Assembly (NCBI GenBank): GCA_016462185.1
Contig: JAEMTQ010000001.1
Location: forward strand, 22,360-66,209
Source of the DNA: Ilumatobacteraceae bacterium
GTDB lineage: Bacteria; Actinomycetota; Acidimicrobiia; Acidimicrobiales; Ilumatobacteraceae
Length of the DNA: 43,850 nt
Direction of reading: 5' to 3'
The notes under the pieces were generated by a model. It had not been told where the DNA came from, ran no database searches, and saw only the letters and a program-made list of their open reading frames with translations. Shown piece by piece: positions 10,820-20,846 of this stretch (the stretch's first letter is position 1; every line of letters starts with the position of its first letter). A program made the position numbers and the translations under genes.

Positions 10820-10824
10820 GATTT

Positions 10825-11283
10825 TTATTTCTTTTTCGCCAACAACGTTGCCACTGCATGAACGGCAAAGACATAAGAATCGGCACCAAAGCCGGCGATT
10901 GTGCCTGAGGCAACTGGTGCAACAACACTCTCGTGTCGCCATTCTTCTCGGGTCGATGGATTTGAAAGATGAACTTCAACTATTGGTCCGGTGAACGAGG
11001 CCAGAGCATCGTGCAGACTCCAAGCGAAGTGTGTGAGTGCGCCAGGGTTGATGATGATCGCAGCACAACGATTGCGGGCTGAGTGAATTGCCGTGATCAA
11101 CTCAGCCGCACTCTGGGCGCTTACCTTTTCTATTTGTAAGCCCAGTTGTTTTGCGGCTTCTTCTACTCGTCGCATGTGATCGTCGAGCGAATCAGTTCCG
11201 TAAATTTCAGGTTGGCGTTCACCAAGCAAGTTCAAATTTGGCCCACTCAGTACCAACACGATTTGCGAAGTTGATTTAGCCAT
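10825..11283 (-). CDS. aroQ: Type II 3-dehydroquinate dehydratase
   Basis: 152 aa; GPNLNLLGERQPEIYG, INPGALTHFAWSLHDAL. Confidence 0.97.
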   Translation of the reverse strand: MAKSTSQIVLVLSGPNLNLLGERQPEIYGTDSLDDHMRRVEEAAKQLGLQIEKVSAQSAAELITAIHSARNRCAAIIINPGALTHFAWSLHDALASFTGPIVEVHLSNPSTREEWRHESVVAPVASGTIAGFGADSYVFAVHAVATLLAKKK

Positions 11284-11293
11284 GGTTATTAGA

Positions 11294-12316
11294 TTACTTC
11301 TCGCTCAGTTGCATTGCGTCAAAAGCCTGCTCTAAGTGCTTCTCGCTCACACCACTAACGACTTCGATACCCGAAGCCCCGTCTAAAACGAAAGTCAATC
11401 CGGAAACAGCTTTTTTGTCGTGGCGCATCAGTTCGATCAACTCTTTGCGATTAACCCTTTCGTCGGGCTTTACTTTCAACCCATATGTCTGACCGATGAC
11501 TTTGTAGTGCTCTTCGACACGTGCCTGACTAATTCGTTGCATTGCATGCGCAAGATGTGCGGCGTAGATCATGCCGACCGCCACGGCCTCACCGTGAGCT
11601 AGCGAAAAATTACTTGACCGTTCAAGAGCATGTGCCAACGTATGGCCGTAGTTCAAAAGTGCTCGCCCACCGCTCTCACGTTCGTCGGCGGCGACAATTT
11701 TTGCTTTGATTTCGACGCAACGGGCAATTCGTTGGGGCATCTCAAGTGCCAGCAAATCATCGCCTGTCAAAAAATGATATTTCGCTACTTCGCCCAGACC
11801 GCATCGCATTTCTCGCTCAGGCAATGTTTTGAGCGCGTCCAAGTCACAAACCACGGCACATGGTTGCCAAAAAGCACCCACAAGGTTTTTGCCTTGATCA
11901 ATATTCACGCCCGTCTTGCCACCGATCGCAGCGTCAACCATGCCTACGAGCGAGGTTGAAACATGCAACACCGGCGTTCCTCGATGCCAACTCGCCGCAG
12001 CAAAGCCGGCAACATCTGTGACCATGCCACCACCCAGACCAATGACAACGTCATTGCGAGTCAAACCAATTTCGGCAAACTTCTGTGAGAGCATTTCAAT
12101 GGTCTGCAAATTTTTGTGTTGCTCACCATTACCTATCAAAACTGTGGTGCTATCAATCTTCGGTTTGACGACAAATCCAATTTCTTTTTGAGTCACGATC
12201 ACAGCACGCTTGGCCGTCTTGGGCAAAAGCGAATCAATCTCCCCGACGACTCCGTGACCTACAACAACGGGGTAAGACCGTGTACCTAGATCAACATTCA
12301 CTCGGCTCACTGTCAC
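11294..12316 (-). CDS. aroB: 3-dehydroquinate synthase
   Basis: 340 aa; GLGGGMVTDVAGFAAASWHRGTPVLHVSTSLVGMVDAAIGGKTGVN; LLNYGHTLAHALE. Confidence 0.97.
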   Translation of the reverse strand: MTVSRVNVDLGTRSYPVVVGHGVVGEIDSLLPKTAKRAVIVTQKEIGFVVKPKIDSTTVLIGNGEQHKNLQTIEMLSQKFAEIGLTRNDVVIGLGGGMVTDVAGFAAASWHRGTPVLHVSTSLVGMVDAAIGGKTGVNIDQGKNLVGAFWQPCAVVCDLDALKTLPEREMRCGLGEVAKYHFLTGDDLLALEMPQRIARCVEIKAKIVAADERESGGRALLNYGHTLAHALERSSNFSLAHGEAVAVGMIYAAHLAHAMQRISQARVEEHYKVIGQTYGLKVKPDERVNRKELIELMRHDKKAVSGLTFVLDGASGIEVVSGVSEKHLEQAFDAMQLSEK

Positions 12317-12873
12317 TTGAGGGCACCTTGTGAGTCAAGCAACTGACACTGGTCAATAATTTTTTCGACAACTTGCTGAATGTTCATTGACTGAGTCGCT
12401 ACCTCGTGAGTCGCAATTTGTCGATATAAATCTTCTCTATCTGCACGCATCTGATTCAGCGCGCCAACAGGGTCTCCGTCTAAGAGTGGTCGATGTTTGG
12501 CACGACCAGTACGGCCAACCAAAGTTGATGTTGGTGCATCTAGCCAAACAATGCAGCGTGACTTGTTCTTTAATAGCGCGCGATTTGTTTCAGCCAGAAC
12601 TGCACCTCCGGCAACTGCCAAAACGAGAGTCTCAGAACTATTTGCTGCGTTCATTAACGCCTCAGATTCGAGACGTCGAAACTCGGGCTCTCCACTTTGG
12701 GTAAAGATTTCGCGCACCGACAACTTCACCGACTTTTCAATCAATTCATCTGAGTCTGCAAACTTGATATTCAGTTTTTGGGCCAAGGCACGACCAACCG
12801 TCGTTTTGCCAGAACCCATCAACCCAATTAGAACGATTAGTGAACCTGGCGACACGTCCAGAGCCAAACTCAA
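12313..12873 (-). CDS. aroK: Shikimate kinase
   Basis: 186 aa; P-loop GLMGSGKTTVG, DSDELIE, EFRRLESEAL; TTG start overlapping the aroC stop side of the cluster. Confidence 0.95.
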   Translation of the reverse strand: MSLALDVSPGSLIVLIGLMGSGKTTVGRALAQKLNIKFADSDELIEKSVKLSVREIFTQSGEPEFRRLESEALMNAANSSETLVLAVAGGAVLAETNRALLKNKSRCIVWLDAPTSTLVGRTGRAKHRPLLDGDPVGALNQMRADREDLYRQIATHEVATQSMNIQQVVEKIIDQCQLLDSQGALK

Positions 12874-14033
12874 CTAATTCTCTTTGCGAAACTGTTTACA
12901 TTGTTCACAAAGTCATCGATACTGTCGCCACCAAAATTTCTTTGGGCTTCTTGGGCTAAAACTAGAGCAACCATTGTTTCGGCAACTACGCCCATGGCCG
13001 GAACTGCGGTGACATCAGTGCGTTCTTTGAAACTGACTGTTTCTTCTTTCGTTAACGTGTCGACTGTTTTCAAAGTTGGACGATTCAGTGTCGCCAGCGG
13101 TTTCATCGCCGCGCGAACCACAAGCATTTCTCCCGTCGACATTCCACCCTCGGTGCCGCCGGCCAAACTTGTCTCACGCTTGTACTTTTTCTCTGACTCG
13201 CTCCAAGTGATTGCATCGTGGGCTTTGCTTCCGCGCCGCGCGGCAACCTCGAAGCCGTCACCAATCTCAACACCTTTGACGGCTTGAATGCTCATTATTG
13301 CTTGGGCCAAGAGACCGTCAAGTTTGCGATCCCAATGCACATAGCTTCCTAATCCCACTGGCAAGCCGTATGCCAAAACTTCGACAATGCCGCCAAGGCT
13401 GTCGCCCTCTTTGGCTGCACTTTCAATTTCAGAAATCATTCGGGCCTCGGCTTGAGAGTCGAAGCAACGCACCGGAGACTCATCAACTTTCGCCAAATCC
13501 ACAAGTGTCGGCCGTGTCGTATTGTCGCTTCGCGCACTACCAAGCTGCAGCACGTGCGACAAAACCGAAACATTAATTTGTTTTAGCAACACTTTGGCTA
13601 ACGCACCAGCCGCAACTCGGGCGGCTGTTTCTCGAGCACTCGCCCGCTCAAGCACATCACGCGCGTCGTCAAAACCATATTTCTGCATTCCTGTGAGGTC
13701 GGCGTGACCAGGTCGAGGCTGGGTCAATGGTTTTTTCGTCTTACCTGGTTCTGGAGACATCTCTTCATGCCACACATCGCTGCGAAACCACTCACTATTT
13801 TTGATCTCAATTGCCACAGGGGAACCCAAAGTGCGACCATGGCGGATTCCGCCGACAAGCACAATCTCGTCTTGCTCAAACTTCTGTCTAGGTCCACGAC
13901 CAAACCCCAGTCGGCGACGAGCAAGTTCATCGCTAATGTCCTGCGAAGTCACTTGCATGCCTGCAGGTAGACCTTCAACGATTACGACTAATGCCTGCCC
14001 GTGACTTTCACCGGCGGTTAAATAACGAAGCAT
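12870..14033 (-). CDS. aroC: Chorismate synthase
   Basis: 387 aa; MLRYLTAGESHG, RPGHADLTGMQKYG, RASARETAARVAAGA. Confidence 0.98.
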   Translation of the reverse strand: MLRYLTAGESHGQALVVIVEGLPAGMQVTSQDISDELARRRLGFGRGPRQKFEQDEIVLVGGIRHGRTLGSPVAIEIKNSEWFRSDVWHEEMSPEPGKTKKPLTQPRPGHADLTGMQKYGFDDARDVLERASARETAARVAAGALAKVLLKQINVSVLSHVLQLGSARSDNTTRPTLVDLAKVDESPVRCFDSQAEARMISEIESAAKEGDSLGGIVEVLAYGLPVGLGSYVHWDRKLDGLLAQAIMSIQAVKGVEIGDGFEVAARRGSKAHDAITWSESEKKYKRETSLAGGTEGGMSTGEMLVVRAAMKPLATLNRPTLKTVDTLTKEETVSFKERTDVTAVPAMGVVAETMVALVLAQEAQRNFGGDSIDDFVNNVNSFAKRIS

Positions 14034-14105
14034 AAATATCAGGCTACCCCTGAGGTGCCTTCACTTTCAGGTCATTAAATTTCAAACAGACGGTTGGTGG
14101 CAAAT

Positions 14106-14972
14106 CTATTGAGTATTCAATGCTGCATCGCGCATCAGCTTTGTGTCACCACGTCGACCCAACCAGATTTCTTGTTGCAAGGCTGCTTGATGTACCAACA
14201 TTTCTAAGCCATCCACAGTTTTGGCGCCAACTTTTTTTGCAGCCGCAAGCAAACTTGTTTCTAATGGACGATAAACAGCATCTAAGACTATGTGATGTGA
14301 CTTAATCAATCGCACATCAATCGGTGATTCAGTTTTAGAACCAGCGCCACTCGGATCAAACCCGACTGGGGTTGTATTGATAACAATCTGTGCCTGCTCG
14401 ACGTCATTGGCAAGTTCGGCCTGGCGACCAACGCGACAACTTCCGATTTTTGTGACTAACTCTTCTGCTCTTTGCGACGAACGATTGTGAACCAAAACAT
14501 CTTTGGCACCATTTTTAACGAGTGCATATGCAACCGCGCTCGCAGTTCCACCCGCTCCAAGCAAAACAACTCGGCTGCCGGCGATTTTGAAATTCGCAAC
14601 AGATTCAATTGCGTTGCACGCACCCTGACCATCTGTGTTGGTCGCAAAAATCGAGTTATCACTTCTCAACATCACTGTGTTGGCCGCAGATGTCTTTTTG
14701 ACGACTTCATCAACTTCGCCGATTTCGGCGACTATGCGTGCGACTTCGTTTTTGTGGGGCATCGTCACCGAGTAGCCGGCGATACCAAGTGCTGCCATTT
14801 CAGTAAGGGTTTGGCGAACTTTTTCTGACTCAACCAAAAACGCAAGATACAACCAGTTGACTCCGAGCGAGCGAAACACCGCATTATGAATTACCGGCGA
14901 CAAACTTTGCGCAACTGGGTTTCCGATAATCGCCGCTATTCGCGTTGGTGCGTTGACAACTTCATTACTCAC
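14106..14972 (-). CDS. aroE: Shikimate dehydrogenase
   Basis: 288 aa; GNPVAQSLSPVIHNAVF, GYSVTMPHKNEV, LLGAGGTASAVAYAL. Confidence 0.96.
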   Translation of the reverse strand: MSNEVVNAPTRIAAIIGNPVAQSLSPVIHNAVFRSLGVNWLYLAFLVESEKVRQTLTEMAALGIAGYSVTMPHKNEVARIVAEIGEVDEVVKKTSAANTVMLRSDNSIFATNTDGQGACNAIESVANFKIAGSRVVLLGAGGTASAVAYALVKNGAKDVLVHNRSSQRAEELVTKIGSCRVGRQAELANDVEQAQIVINTTPVGFDPSGAGSKTESPIDVRLIKSHHIVLDAVYRPLETSLLAAAKKVGAKTVDGLEMLVHQAALQQEIWLGRRGDTKLMRDAALNTQ

Positions 14973-16171
14973 GGTAAGAACCCGCCCGCTCTGGCAGCTT
15001 CGACATTCTTTTCATGGTCTTCAACTGTGGCGGCGAAAGTATGACCGCCCTTCGCATCGCTCAACACGTAAAAAATATATGCACAATTTGCCGCTTGTTT
15101 GATCCCCTTGCAAATTGGATCATTGAGTGGCGGGTTTGGTGCTGGGTTCAACGCAGCGCGAATTGCCGCACGACCCGGGTTGGCAATTGGTGTTGGTGGC
15201 AAGCCTTTGAATTTGTAACTGTTGTAGGGGTTATCAAGCGCCTTTAAATCAGTGAACGACGCACTTGAATCGGCGTTGTAATACAAAGTTGCATCTATTT
15301 GCAGGGGCATTCCGCGTTCAAGGCGATTGTAAATTACTCGCGAGATTTTTGCCCGATCTACTTCTAACTTTGCTTCTCGCTCGATTAGCGAAGCAATAAT
15401 CAAAACTTCATAGGGCGATCTACCGACTTTGGCTTTGGCCTGGTCAAGCCCTTCTTGAATTCCGACTCGCTCCATTAAACGCAACATTCGATCAATGACC
15501 GATGCCGCCGACTCGTCGCCAGAAACTTGGTATGTGTCTGGAAACAACAGACCCTCAAGACGAAAATCAGCTTCGTCCAATCGGCTTAAATCATTTGGGC
15601 CGTAAGCCGAAACAAAATCAGGATTGCTGGCTGTTGTCAAAAAATCTTGCTCTGTTATGCGACCAATCTTCTCTTGGATTCGCACGGCGATTTTTGAAAC
15701 AGTGAAACCCTCAGGAAAAGTAACTTTCGTAAAAGTTGCCGATGGGCTCGTGTTCAAACTCTTCATGATGTTGCCAATATGGCTTCTTGGGGTCAACAAG
15801 TAGTAGCCGGGCTGCAGATCTATTCCGCCACGACGCGACACATACCAACGAAACACACTTGCGTTGACAATGAATCCTTCATCTTCAAGACGCTGACTGA
15901 CCATTGCTACCGAATCATTCGGGTTGACAGTGAAGTTTGTGGCAACTTGAGCGATACCCGAGTTTGAGTCTGGCGGATTCAACTGACGCAAATACCAAAG
16001 TCCACCAATGCCTAACGCCACAACTAATGACATGACGACGGTCAACGCCATGAACACCGTTCGAGAGTCTGGTCGCTTTTCTTGACGAACCTCTTCAAAT
16101 TCGCTCGACCCCCACGCATCTGGGCCGTCCCATGAATCTTCTTGCCAGTTCTTTTCTTCATTGCGCGTCAT
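14969..16171 (-). CDS. mltG: Endolytic transglycosylase MltG (YceG-like)
   Basis: 400 aa; single N-terminal TM; LIIASLIEREAKLEVDRAKISRVIYNRLERGMPLQIDATLYY. Confidence 0.95.
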   Translation of the reverse strand: MTRNEEKNWQEDSWDGPDAWGSSEFEEVRQEKRPDSRTVFMALTVVMSLVVALGIGGLWYLRQLNPPDSNSGIAQVATNFTVNPNDSVAMVSQRLEDEGFIVNASVFRWYVSRRGGIDLQPGYYLLTPRSHIGNIMKSLNTSPSATFTKVTFPEGFTVSKIAVRIQEKIGRITEQDFLTTASNPDFVSAYGPNDLSRLDEADFRLEGLLFPDTYQVSGDESAASVIDRMLRLMERVGIQEGLDQAKAKVGRSPYEVLIIASLIEREAKLEVDRAKISRVIYNRLERGMPLQIDATLYYNADSSASFTDLKALDNPYNSYKFKGLPPTPIANPGRAAIRAALNPAPNPPLNDPICKGIKQAANCAYIFYVLSDAKGGHTFAATVEDHEKNVEAARAGGFLP

Positions 16172-16593
16172 TGCTTCGTCCGATCTACATGATCAAGCCA
16201 GCCCTGCAGCATTACGGCGGCCGCGATCTTGTCGACGATTCGTCGGCGCGCTTGCGCTTTCATGTTGGCTTGCATCATCGATTCATTTGCCGTTTTAGTT
16301 GTCAGACGCTCGTCGTAAGAATAAACAGGAACACCCAGCGACGACTTCATTTCTTCGATCTCATCTTGTGCACTTTTTGCTGCTGGCCCTACTTTGCCCG
16401 ACATACTCAACGGCATGCCCACCACAACACACTCAACTTCGTATTCGTCAATCAGTTCTTGAATTTTTTTGTGATCCTGGCTGTGACTAGCAGACCGAGC
16501 AACAACCGTTAATGGAGACGCAATAACGCCACTGCTGTCGCTCATTGCCACACCGATTCTCTTCGAACCAAGATCGATACCCAGGCTGCGCAT
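16168..16593 (-). CDS. ruvX: Holliday junction resolvase-like RuvX/YqgF
   Basis: Start set at MRSLGIDLGSKRIGVAMSD (ATG 16591-16593); the ORF-track extension overlaps alaS; YDERLTTKTA motif. Confidence 0.94.
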   Translation of the reverse strand: MRSLGIDLGSKRIGVAMSDSSGVIASPLTVVARSASHSQDHKKIQELIDEYEVECVVVGMPLSMSGKVGPAAKSAQDEIEEMKSSLGVPVYSYDERLTTKTANESMMQANMKAQARRRIVDKIAAAVMLQGWLDHVDRTKQ

Positions 16594-16600
16594 TGATCGT

Positions 16601-19219
16601 CTAGACAATTTTGCTGGATGCCTGCGCAGCTGCTTGCAAAGCGTCGTCGAGAGCACTCGCGTTTTTGCCTCCGGCCGTAGCAATGTCTCCTTTACCGCCA
16701 CCTCCGCCACCAACCATTTTGGCTGCTTGGCTTATCAACTCGCCTGCAGACGCTTTGATTCCGGCACCGGTCGCAGCCACGAGCGCCACCCCACCCGTGG
16801 GTGTAACTCCACCCAGCACAACAGCTTTTATGTCTTTGTTGGCGCGTATCGCAATCGCCAACTCGCGCAAATCTCCCGGAGTCATCTGATCAACCCGCTG
16901 AACAACCACACCGTCGACATTCTTGGCGATGAATTCTGCGGCTCGTCCTCTTGCCGCCGCCGAGCGAAGTGTCTTGATCTCATCGTTGAGTTCTTTAATT
17001 TCAGCAATCTTTCGCGACGTCGCATCTACAAGCGTCGCCGAACTGGCATCAAGCAAAGTATTTAACTGATTTATAGTCTTAGCAGTATCAATTACATAAT
17101 TAACTGCGTTCAGACCAGTCACTGCTTCGATGCGACGCAAATTCGAACCGATTGAGCCTTCTTCAATGACCTTGATCAGACCGATGTCGCCCGTAGCAAC
17201 AACGTGAGTTCCGCCGCAAAGTTCAATTGAATCTCCGGCTTCTAACACACGCACGACATCGCCATATTTATCACCAAAGAACGCGATCGCTCCAGCTTGA
17301 GTCGCTTTCTCTTTTGACGTTTCATAATTCTTGACATCGGCGTTGTTCAGAACTTGTGCATTGGCAATGCGCTCAATCTGTTCGATCTCGACGCTTGAAA
17401 GTGGCGCGTAGTGGCTGAAGTCGAAACGCAGACGATCCGCCGACACCATTGAGCCAGCCTGCTTTACGTGCTCGCCCAACACCTCGCGCAACGCGTAGTG
17501 CAAAATGTGGGTCGCCGTGTGATTCTTGCGCGTCGCATTTCGCAATGCGCTGTTAATCGTCGCTGTTACGTTCGTGCCTGCAGAAATTTCGCCTGCCAGC
17601 GTGCCGATATGTTTGCGTAAACCCGGCAAGGCAAAAACGGTGTCGCTGACTTTTATCTCGCCCGTCGCGCAACGAATCGTTCCTTGATCGCCAACTTGGC
17701 CACCACTCTCGGCATAAAACGGAGTCGCACTTAAGAAAACTTCAACTTGAGAGTCTTCTAATGCAATGACCTCAAGCACTTTTGATTCACATGAATCTGA
17801 TTCGTAGCCGACAAAATCTGTTTGACCGTGTTTATCTAGAACTTCTCGATACTGAGTGAGCATGTCGTCGGCAGTCGCCGCACCTTTGCGCGCAGCCTTG
17901 GCACGCTTGCGTTGGGCGTCCATCTCTTTTTCGAAACCTGAAATGTCGACATCAATGTTGCGTTCACCGGCAATCTCTTGGGTCAACTCGAGTGGAAACC
18001 CATAAGTGTCGTGCAACACAAAAGCACTCTGACCACTGAGGGTCGACTTCTTTTTAGATTCTTTGATCGTCGAAAATTCTGTTTCGAGAATTGTCAGACC
18101 ATTTTTAAGTGTTTGCCTAAAGCTTTCTTCTTCTTTGGTCAATACACCGAGAATAAAGTCTTTGTTCGTTTTAAGAGTTGGATGCGCCTCTTGCATAACT
18201 TCGATGGCTGTCTCAACCAACTTAGGCATCACCAATTTGTCGGTACCAAGCAGATATGCATGGCGAACCGCACGGCGGAAGATACGACGCAAAACATAGC
18301 CGCGACCTTCGTTGCTCGGAAAGACGCCGTCATTAACAAGCATCGTCGATGAGCGAGCATGCTCTGCCAAAACTCGCAGCGAGAAACTTGAACGATCTTC
18401 GTAGTCTCCGACCAAATATTTTTTTGAAGTCGCCGACTGAGCCTGCTCAATCAGAGGAAACAGAACATCGGTTTCCCAAATTGAGTCTTTGCCCTGCTTG
18501 AGCGCCAAGATTCTTTCGAGTCCGGCACCTGTATCAATACTTGGCTTTGGCAAAGGTGTCCGAGTGCCGTCTTTGTCTTGGTTGAACTGCATGAAAACGA
18601 GATTCCAAAACTCTAAGAAGCGGTCACCTTTCGGGTCGTTGAGCGGCCCGCCATCCGGTCCGAATGCAGCACCGCGGTCAATATGAATTTCTGAACACGG
18701 ACCACATGGTCCTGTTTCACCCATCTGCCAAAAGTTGTCGGCATCACCAAGTCTCTGAATGCGATTCATCGGCACGCCAACTTGCTCGTGCCAGATTTGT
18801 TCTGCTTCATCGTCACTCTCGTGAACGGTGATCCAGAGTTGATCGCCGTCAAAACCAAAAACTTCTGTGACTAGCTCCCAGCTCCATGGGATCGCATCTG
18901 TCTTGAAATAATCTCCAAAACTAAAGTTGCCCAGCATCTCGAAAAAGACACAATGGCGCTTTGTGCGACCCACATCGTCTAAGTCGTTGTGTTTTCCGCC
19001 GGCTCGAGCGCACTTCTGCACACTCACCGCACGCTTGTAAGGTGCAACTTCGTCTCCAACAAAATATGGCTTGAACGGCACCATGCCGGCAACGGTGAAC
19101 AAGATCGTTGGATCATGCGGAATCAAACTTGCAGAATCGACTCTGGTGTGGCCACGCTGCTCAAAAAAGCCAGTAAACGCTTTTCTAAGTTGGTTCGCAG
19201 AGCGAATTTCAGCTGCCAT
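16601..19219 (-). CDS. alaS: Alanyl-tRNA synthetase
   Basis: HTATHILHYALREVLG and CGGTHV motifs; start refined to ATG at 19219 (MAAEIRSANQLRKAF). Confidence 0.98.
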   Translation of the reverse strand: MAAEIRSANQLRKAFTGFFEQRGHTRVDSASLIPHDPTILFTVAGMVPFKPYFVGDEVAPYKRAVSVQKCARAGGKHNDLDDVGRTKRHCVFFEMLGNFSFGDYFKTDAIPWSWELVTEVFGFDGDQLWITVHESDDEAEQIWHEQVGVPMNRIQRLGDADNFWQMGETGPCGPCSEIHIDRGAAFGPDGGPLNDPKGDRFLEFWNLVFMQFNQDKDGTRTPLPKPSIDTGAGLERILALKQGKDSIWETDVLFPLIEQAQSATSKKYLVGDYEDRSSFSLRVLAEHARSSTMLVNDGVFPSNEGRGYVLRRIFRRAVRHAYLLGTDKLVMPKLVETAIEVMQEAHPTLKTNKDFILGVLTKEEESFRQTLKNGLTILETEFSTIKESKKKSTLSGQSAFVLHDTYGFPLELTQEIAGERNIDVDISGFEKEMDAQRKRAKAARKGAATADDMLTQYREVLDKHGQTDFVGYESDSCESKVLEVIALEDSQVEVFLSATPFYAESGGQVGDQGTIRCATGEIKVSDTVFALPGLRKHIGTLAGEISAGTNVTATINSALRNATRKNHTATHILHYALREVLGEHVKQAGSMVSADRLRFDFSHYAPLSSVEIEQIERIANAQVLNNADVKNYETSKEKATQAGAIAFFGDKYGDVVRVLEAGDSIELCGGTHVVATGDIGLIKVIEEGSIGSNLRRIEAVTGLNAVNYVIDTAKTINQLNTLLDASSATLVDATSRKIAEIKELNDEIKTLRSAAARGRAAEFIAKNVDGVVVQRVDQMTPGDLRELAIAIRANKDIKAVVLGGVTPTGGVALVAATGAGIKASAGELISQAAKMVGGGGGGKGDIATAGGKNASALDDALQAAAQASSKIV

Positions 19220-19263
19220 GACTGCCAAGCCTACTAGTCGCGTCTATACGCAAACCGTCAGGT

Positions 19264-19545
19264 TTATTTCGTTGGCTCGCTCGTTGAGTCTGGTTGAGCC
19301 TCAAGAATTGTCTTGCCTTCAAATATCTTGCCGAGCTCAACATCGTTTAATTTTTCGCCACCAAAATAGCCCTGCCAATATCTGGCTACAAAAATTTTGA
19401 CTCGATCAAAGACGTCGATAAATTTTTCGACCAACGCATCAGTCGAAAACTGCTCGGGGTTCTGCTCGGCTCTTTTCTTCAACAGATTTATGCCAAGAAC
19501 CGTTGCGGCTCCACCAACGATCAACCAAAAGAGACGTTTAATCAT
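19264..19545 (-). CDS. Small single-TM protein between rarA and alaS
   Basis: 93 aa; N-terminal hydrophobic segment LFWLIVGGAATVLGINLL; 4-nt overlap with rarA; similar small membrane proteins sit next to alaS in other actinobacteria. Confidence 0.8.
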   Translation of the reverse strand: MIKRLFWLIVGGAATVLGINLLKKRAEQNPEQFSTDALVEKFIDVFDRVKIFVARYWQGYFGGEKLNDVELGKIFEGKTILEAQPDSTSEPTK

Positions 19546-20846
19546 TTCGGTTTCACGCTATTCATTCTTTCGGCAATTGCCTGCTCAGTGCCGTGGTTTG
19601 TTGGTTCGTAGTAATCACCTTTGCGCTCGGGCGAACCCGGGCTCGGGTCTGGAAGATATTGCTGATCAACCCATCCACTTGGATCATCGTGTGGGTAAAC
19701 ATAACCAACACCATGACCAAACTCTTTTGCTCCCTCGTAGTGTCCGTCGCGGAGATGTGCTGGTACTTCGCTATTGACACCTCTTTGAATATCTTCTCGG
19801 GCCGCCCAAATTGCCAACGCAACTCGGTTGCTTTTTGGCGCAGTTGCTAAATAGACGACTGCTTGAGCAAGATTAAGTTGCGCTTCGGGCAAGCCAACAT
19901 GTTCAAGAGCACTTGCAGCAGCAACAGCTACGACAAGAGCGTTCGGATCAGCCATGCCAATATCTTCACTGGCCAAGATAACCAAACGCCGTGCAATAAA
20001 CCGAGCGTCGTCGCCTGACTCGAGCATTCTTGCCAACCAAAATAAACCTGCTTGTGGATTCGACCCGCGAATGCTCTTAATAAATGCCGACACCACGTCA
20101 TAGTGATCATCTCTGCCATAACGCAGTGCGCTCACGCCCAAAGCAGCGTCGACCTGAGCAATCGTCACATGTTTTTTATTTTCTTGGGCTAAGGCACAAG
20201 CAACTTCGAGTGCGGTCAATGCTTGACGTGCATCACCGCCACTGCGTTGAGCGAGCGCCTCAAGCGCATCGTCATCTGCCGTCACTGATTCGGCAACTAC
20301 TCCTCTTTGCAAAAGTTCTTTTACATCACTCACGACAAGGGGCTCGAGGCGAAACAACGTTGATCGACTTCGCAAAGGTGCGTTCAATTCAAAATAAGGA
20401 TTCTCAGTTGTCGCCCCGATCAAAGTGATAACTCCGGATTCGACAGATGGCAGCAGAGCATCTTGTTGAGATGTCGAGAACCGATGAATCTCGTCGATGA
20501 AAACGATCGTGCCTCGTGCGAACTGCCCAAGTCTTTCGGAAGAACGTTCAATCACTTCACGAACGTCTTTGACACCAGCACTAACCGCTGAAAGCCTCTC
20601 AAAGTGTCGGTTCGTTGTCAGCGCCACAACTTCGGCGAGCGTGGTCTTTCCGGTGCCGGGAGGTCCCCAAAAAATCACCGATGAAAGTCGGTCGCCTTCA
20701 ATCAAAATTCTGAGCGGCGAATTCTTGGCAACCAAGTGTTTCTGCCCGACAACTTCGTCTAACGAACGCGGTCGAAGTCTGGCGGCGAGTGGTGCTTGCG
20801 ACTTCAGTCGTTCAGCAGCCGCAGCGCCGAACAAGTCTTCTTTCAT
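19542..20846 (-). CDS. rarA: Replication-associated recombination protein A (AAA ATPase)
   Basis: 434 aa; RPRSLDEVVGQKHL, GPPGTGKTTLAEV, FIDEIHRF, C-terminal MgsA region. Confidence 0.96.
   Translation of the reverse strand: MKEDLFGAAAAERLKSQAPLAARLRPRSLDEVVGQKHLVAKNSPLRILIEGDRLSSVIFWGPPGTGKTTLAEVVALTTNRHFERLSAVSAGVKDVREVIERSSERLGQFARGTIVFIDEIHRFSTSQQDALLPSVESGVITLIGATTENPYFELNAPLRSRSTLFRLEPLVVSDVKELLQRGVVAESVTADDDALEALAQRSGGDARQALTALEVACALAQENKKHVTIAQVDAALGVSALRYGRDDHYDVVSAFIKSIRGSNPQAGLFWLARMLESGDDARFIARRLVILASEDIGMADPNALVVAVAAASALEHVGLPEAQLNLAQAVVYLATAPKSNRVALAIWAAREDIQRGVNSEVPAHLRDGHYEGAKEFGHGVGYVYPHDDPSGWVDQQYLPDPSPGSPERKGDYYEPTNHGTEQAIAERMNSVKPK

Noticed and set aside
10820-10942. N-terminal extension MATRECCCTSCLRHNRR of the pepQ-like ORF (Cys-rich)
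   Set aside because: Overlaps the aroQ C-terminal coding region; a normal ATG at 10819 gives the expected N-terminus
16594-16713. N-terminal extension of the ruvX ORF
   Set aside because: Overlaps the 3' end of alaS; canonical start MRSLGIDLGSKR at 16593
19229-19263. Possible T-box or structured leader before alaS
   Set aside because: Gap is only about 40 bp with a 5-bp stem (AAACC-TGAC-GGTTT); too short for a T-box
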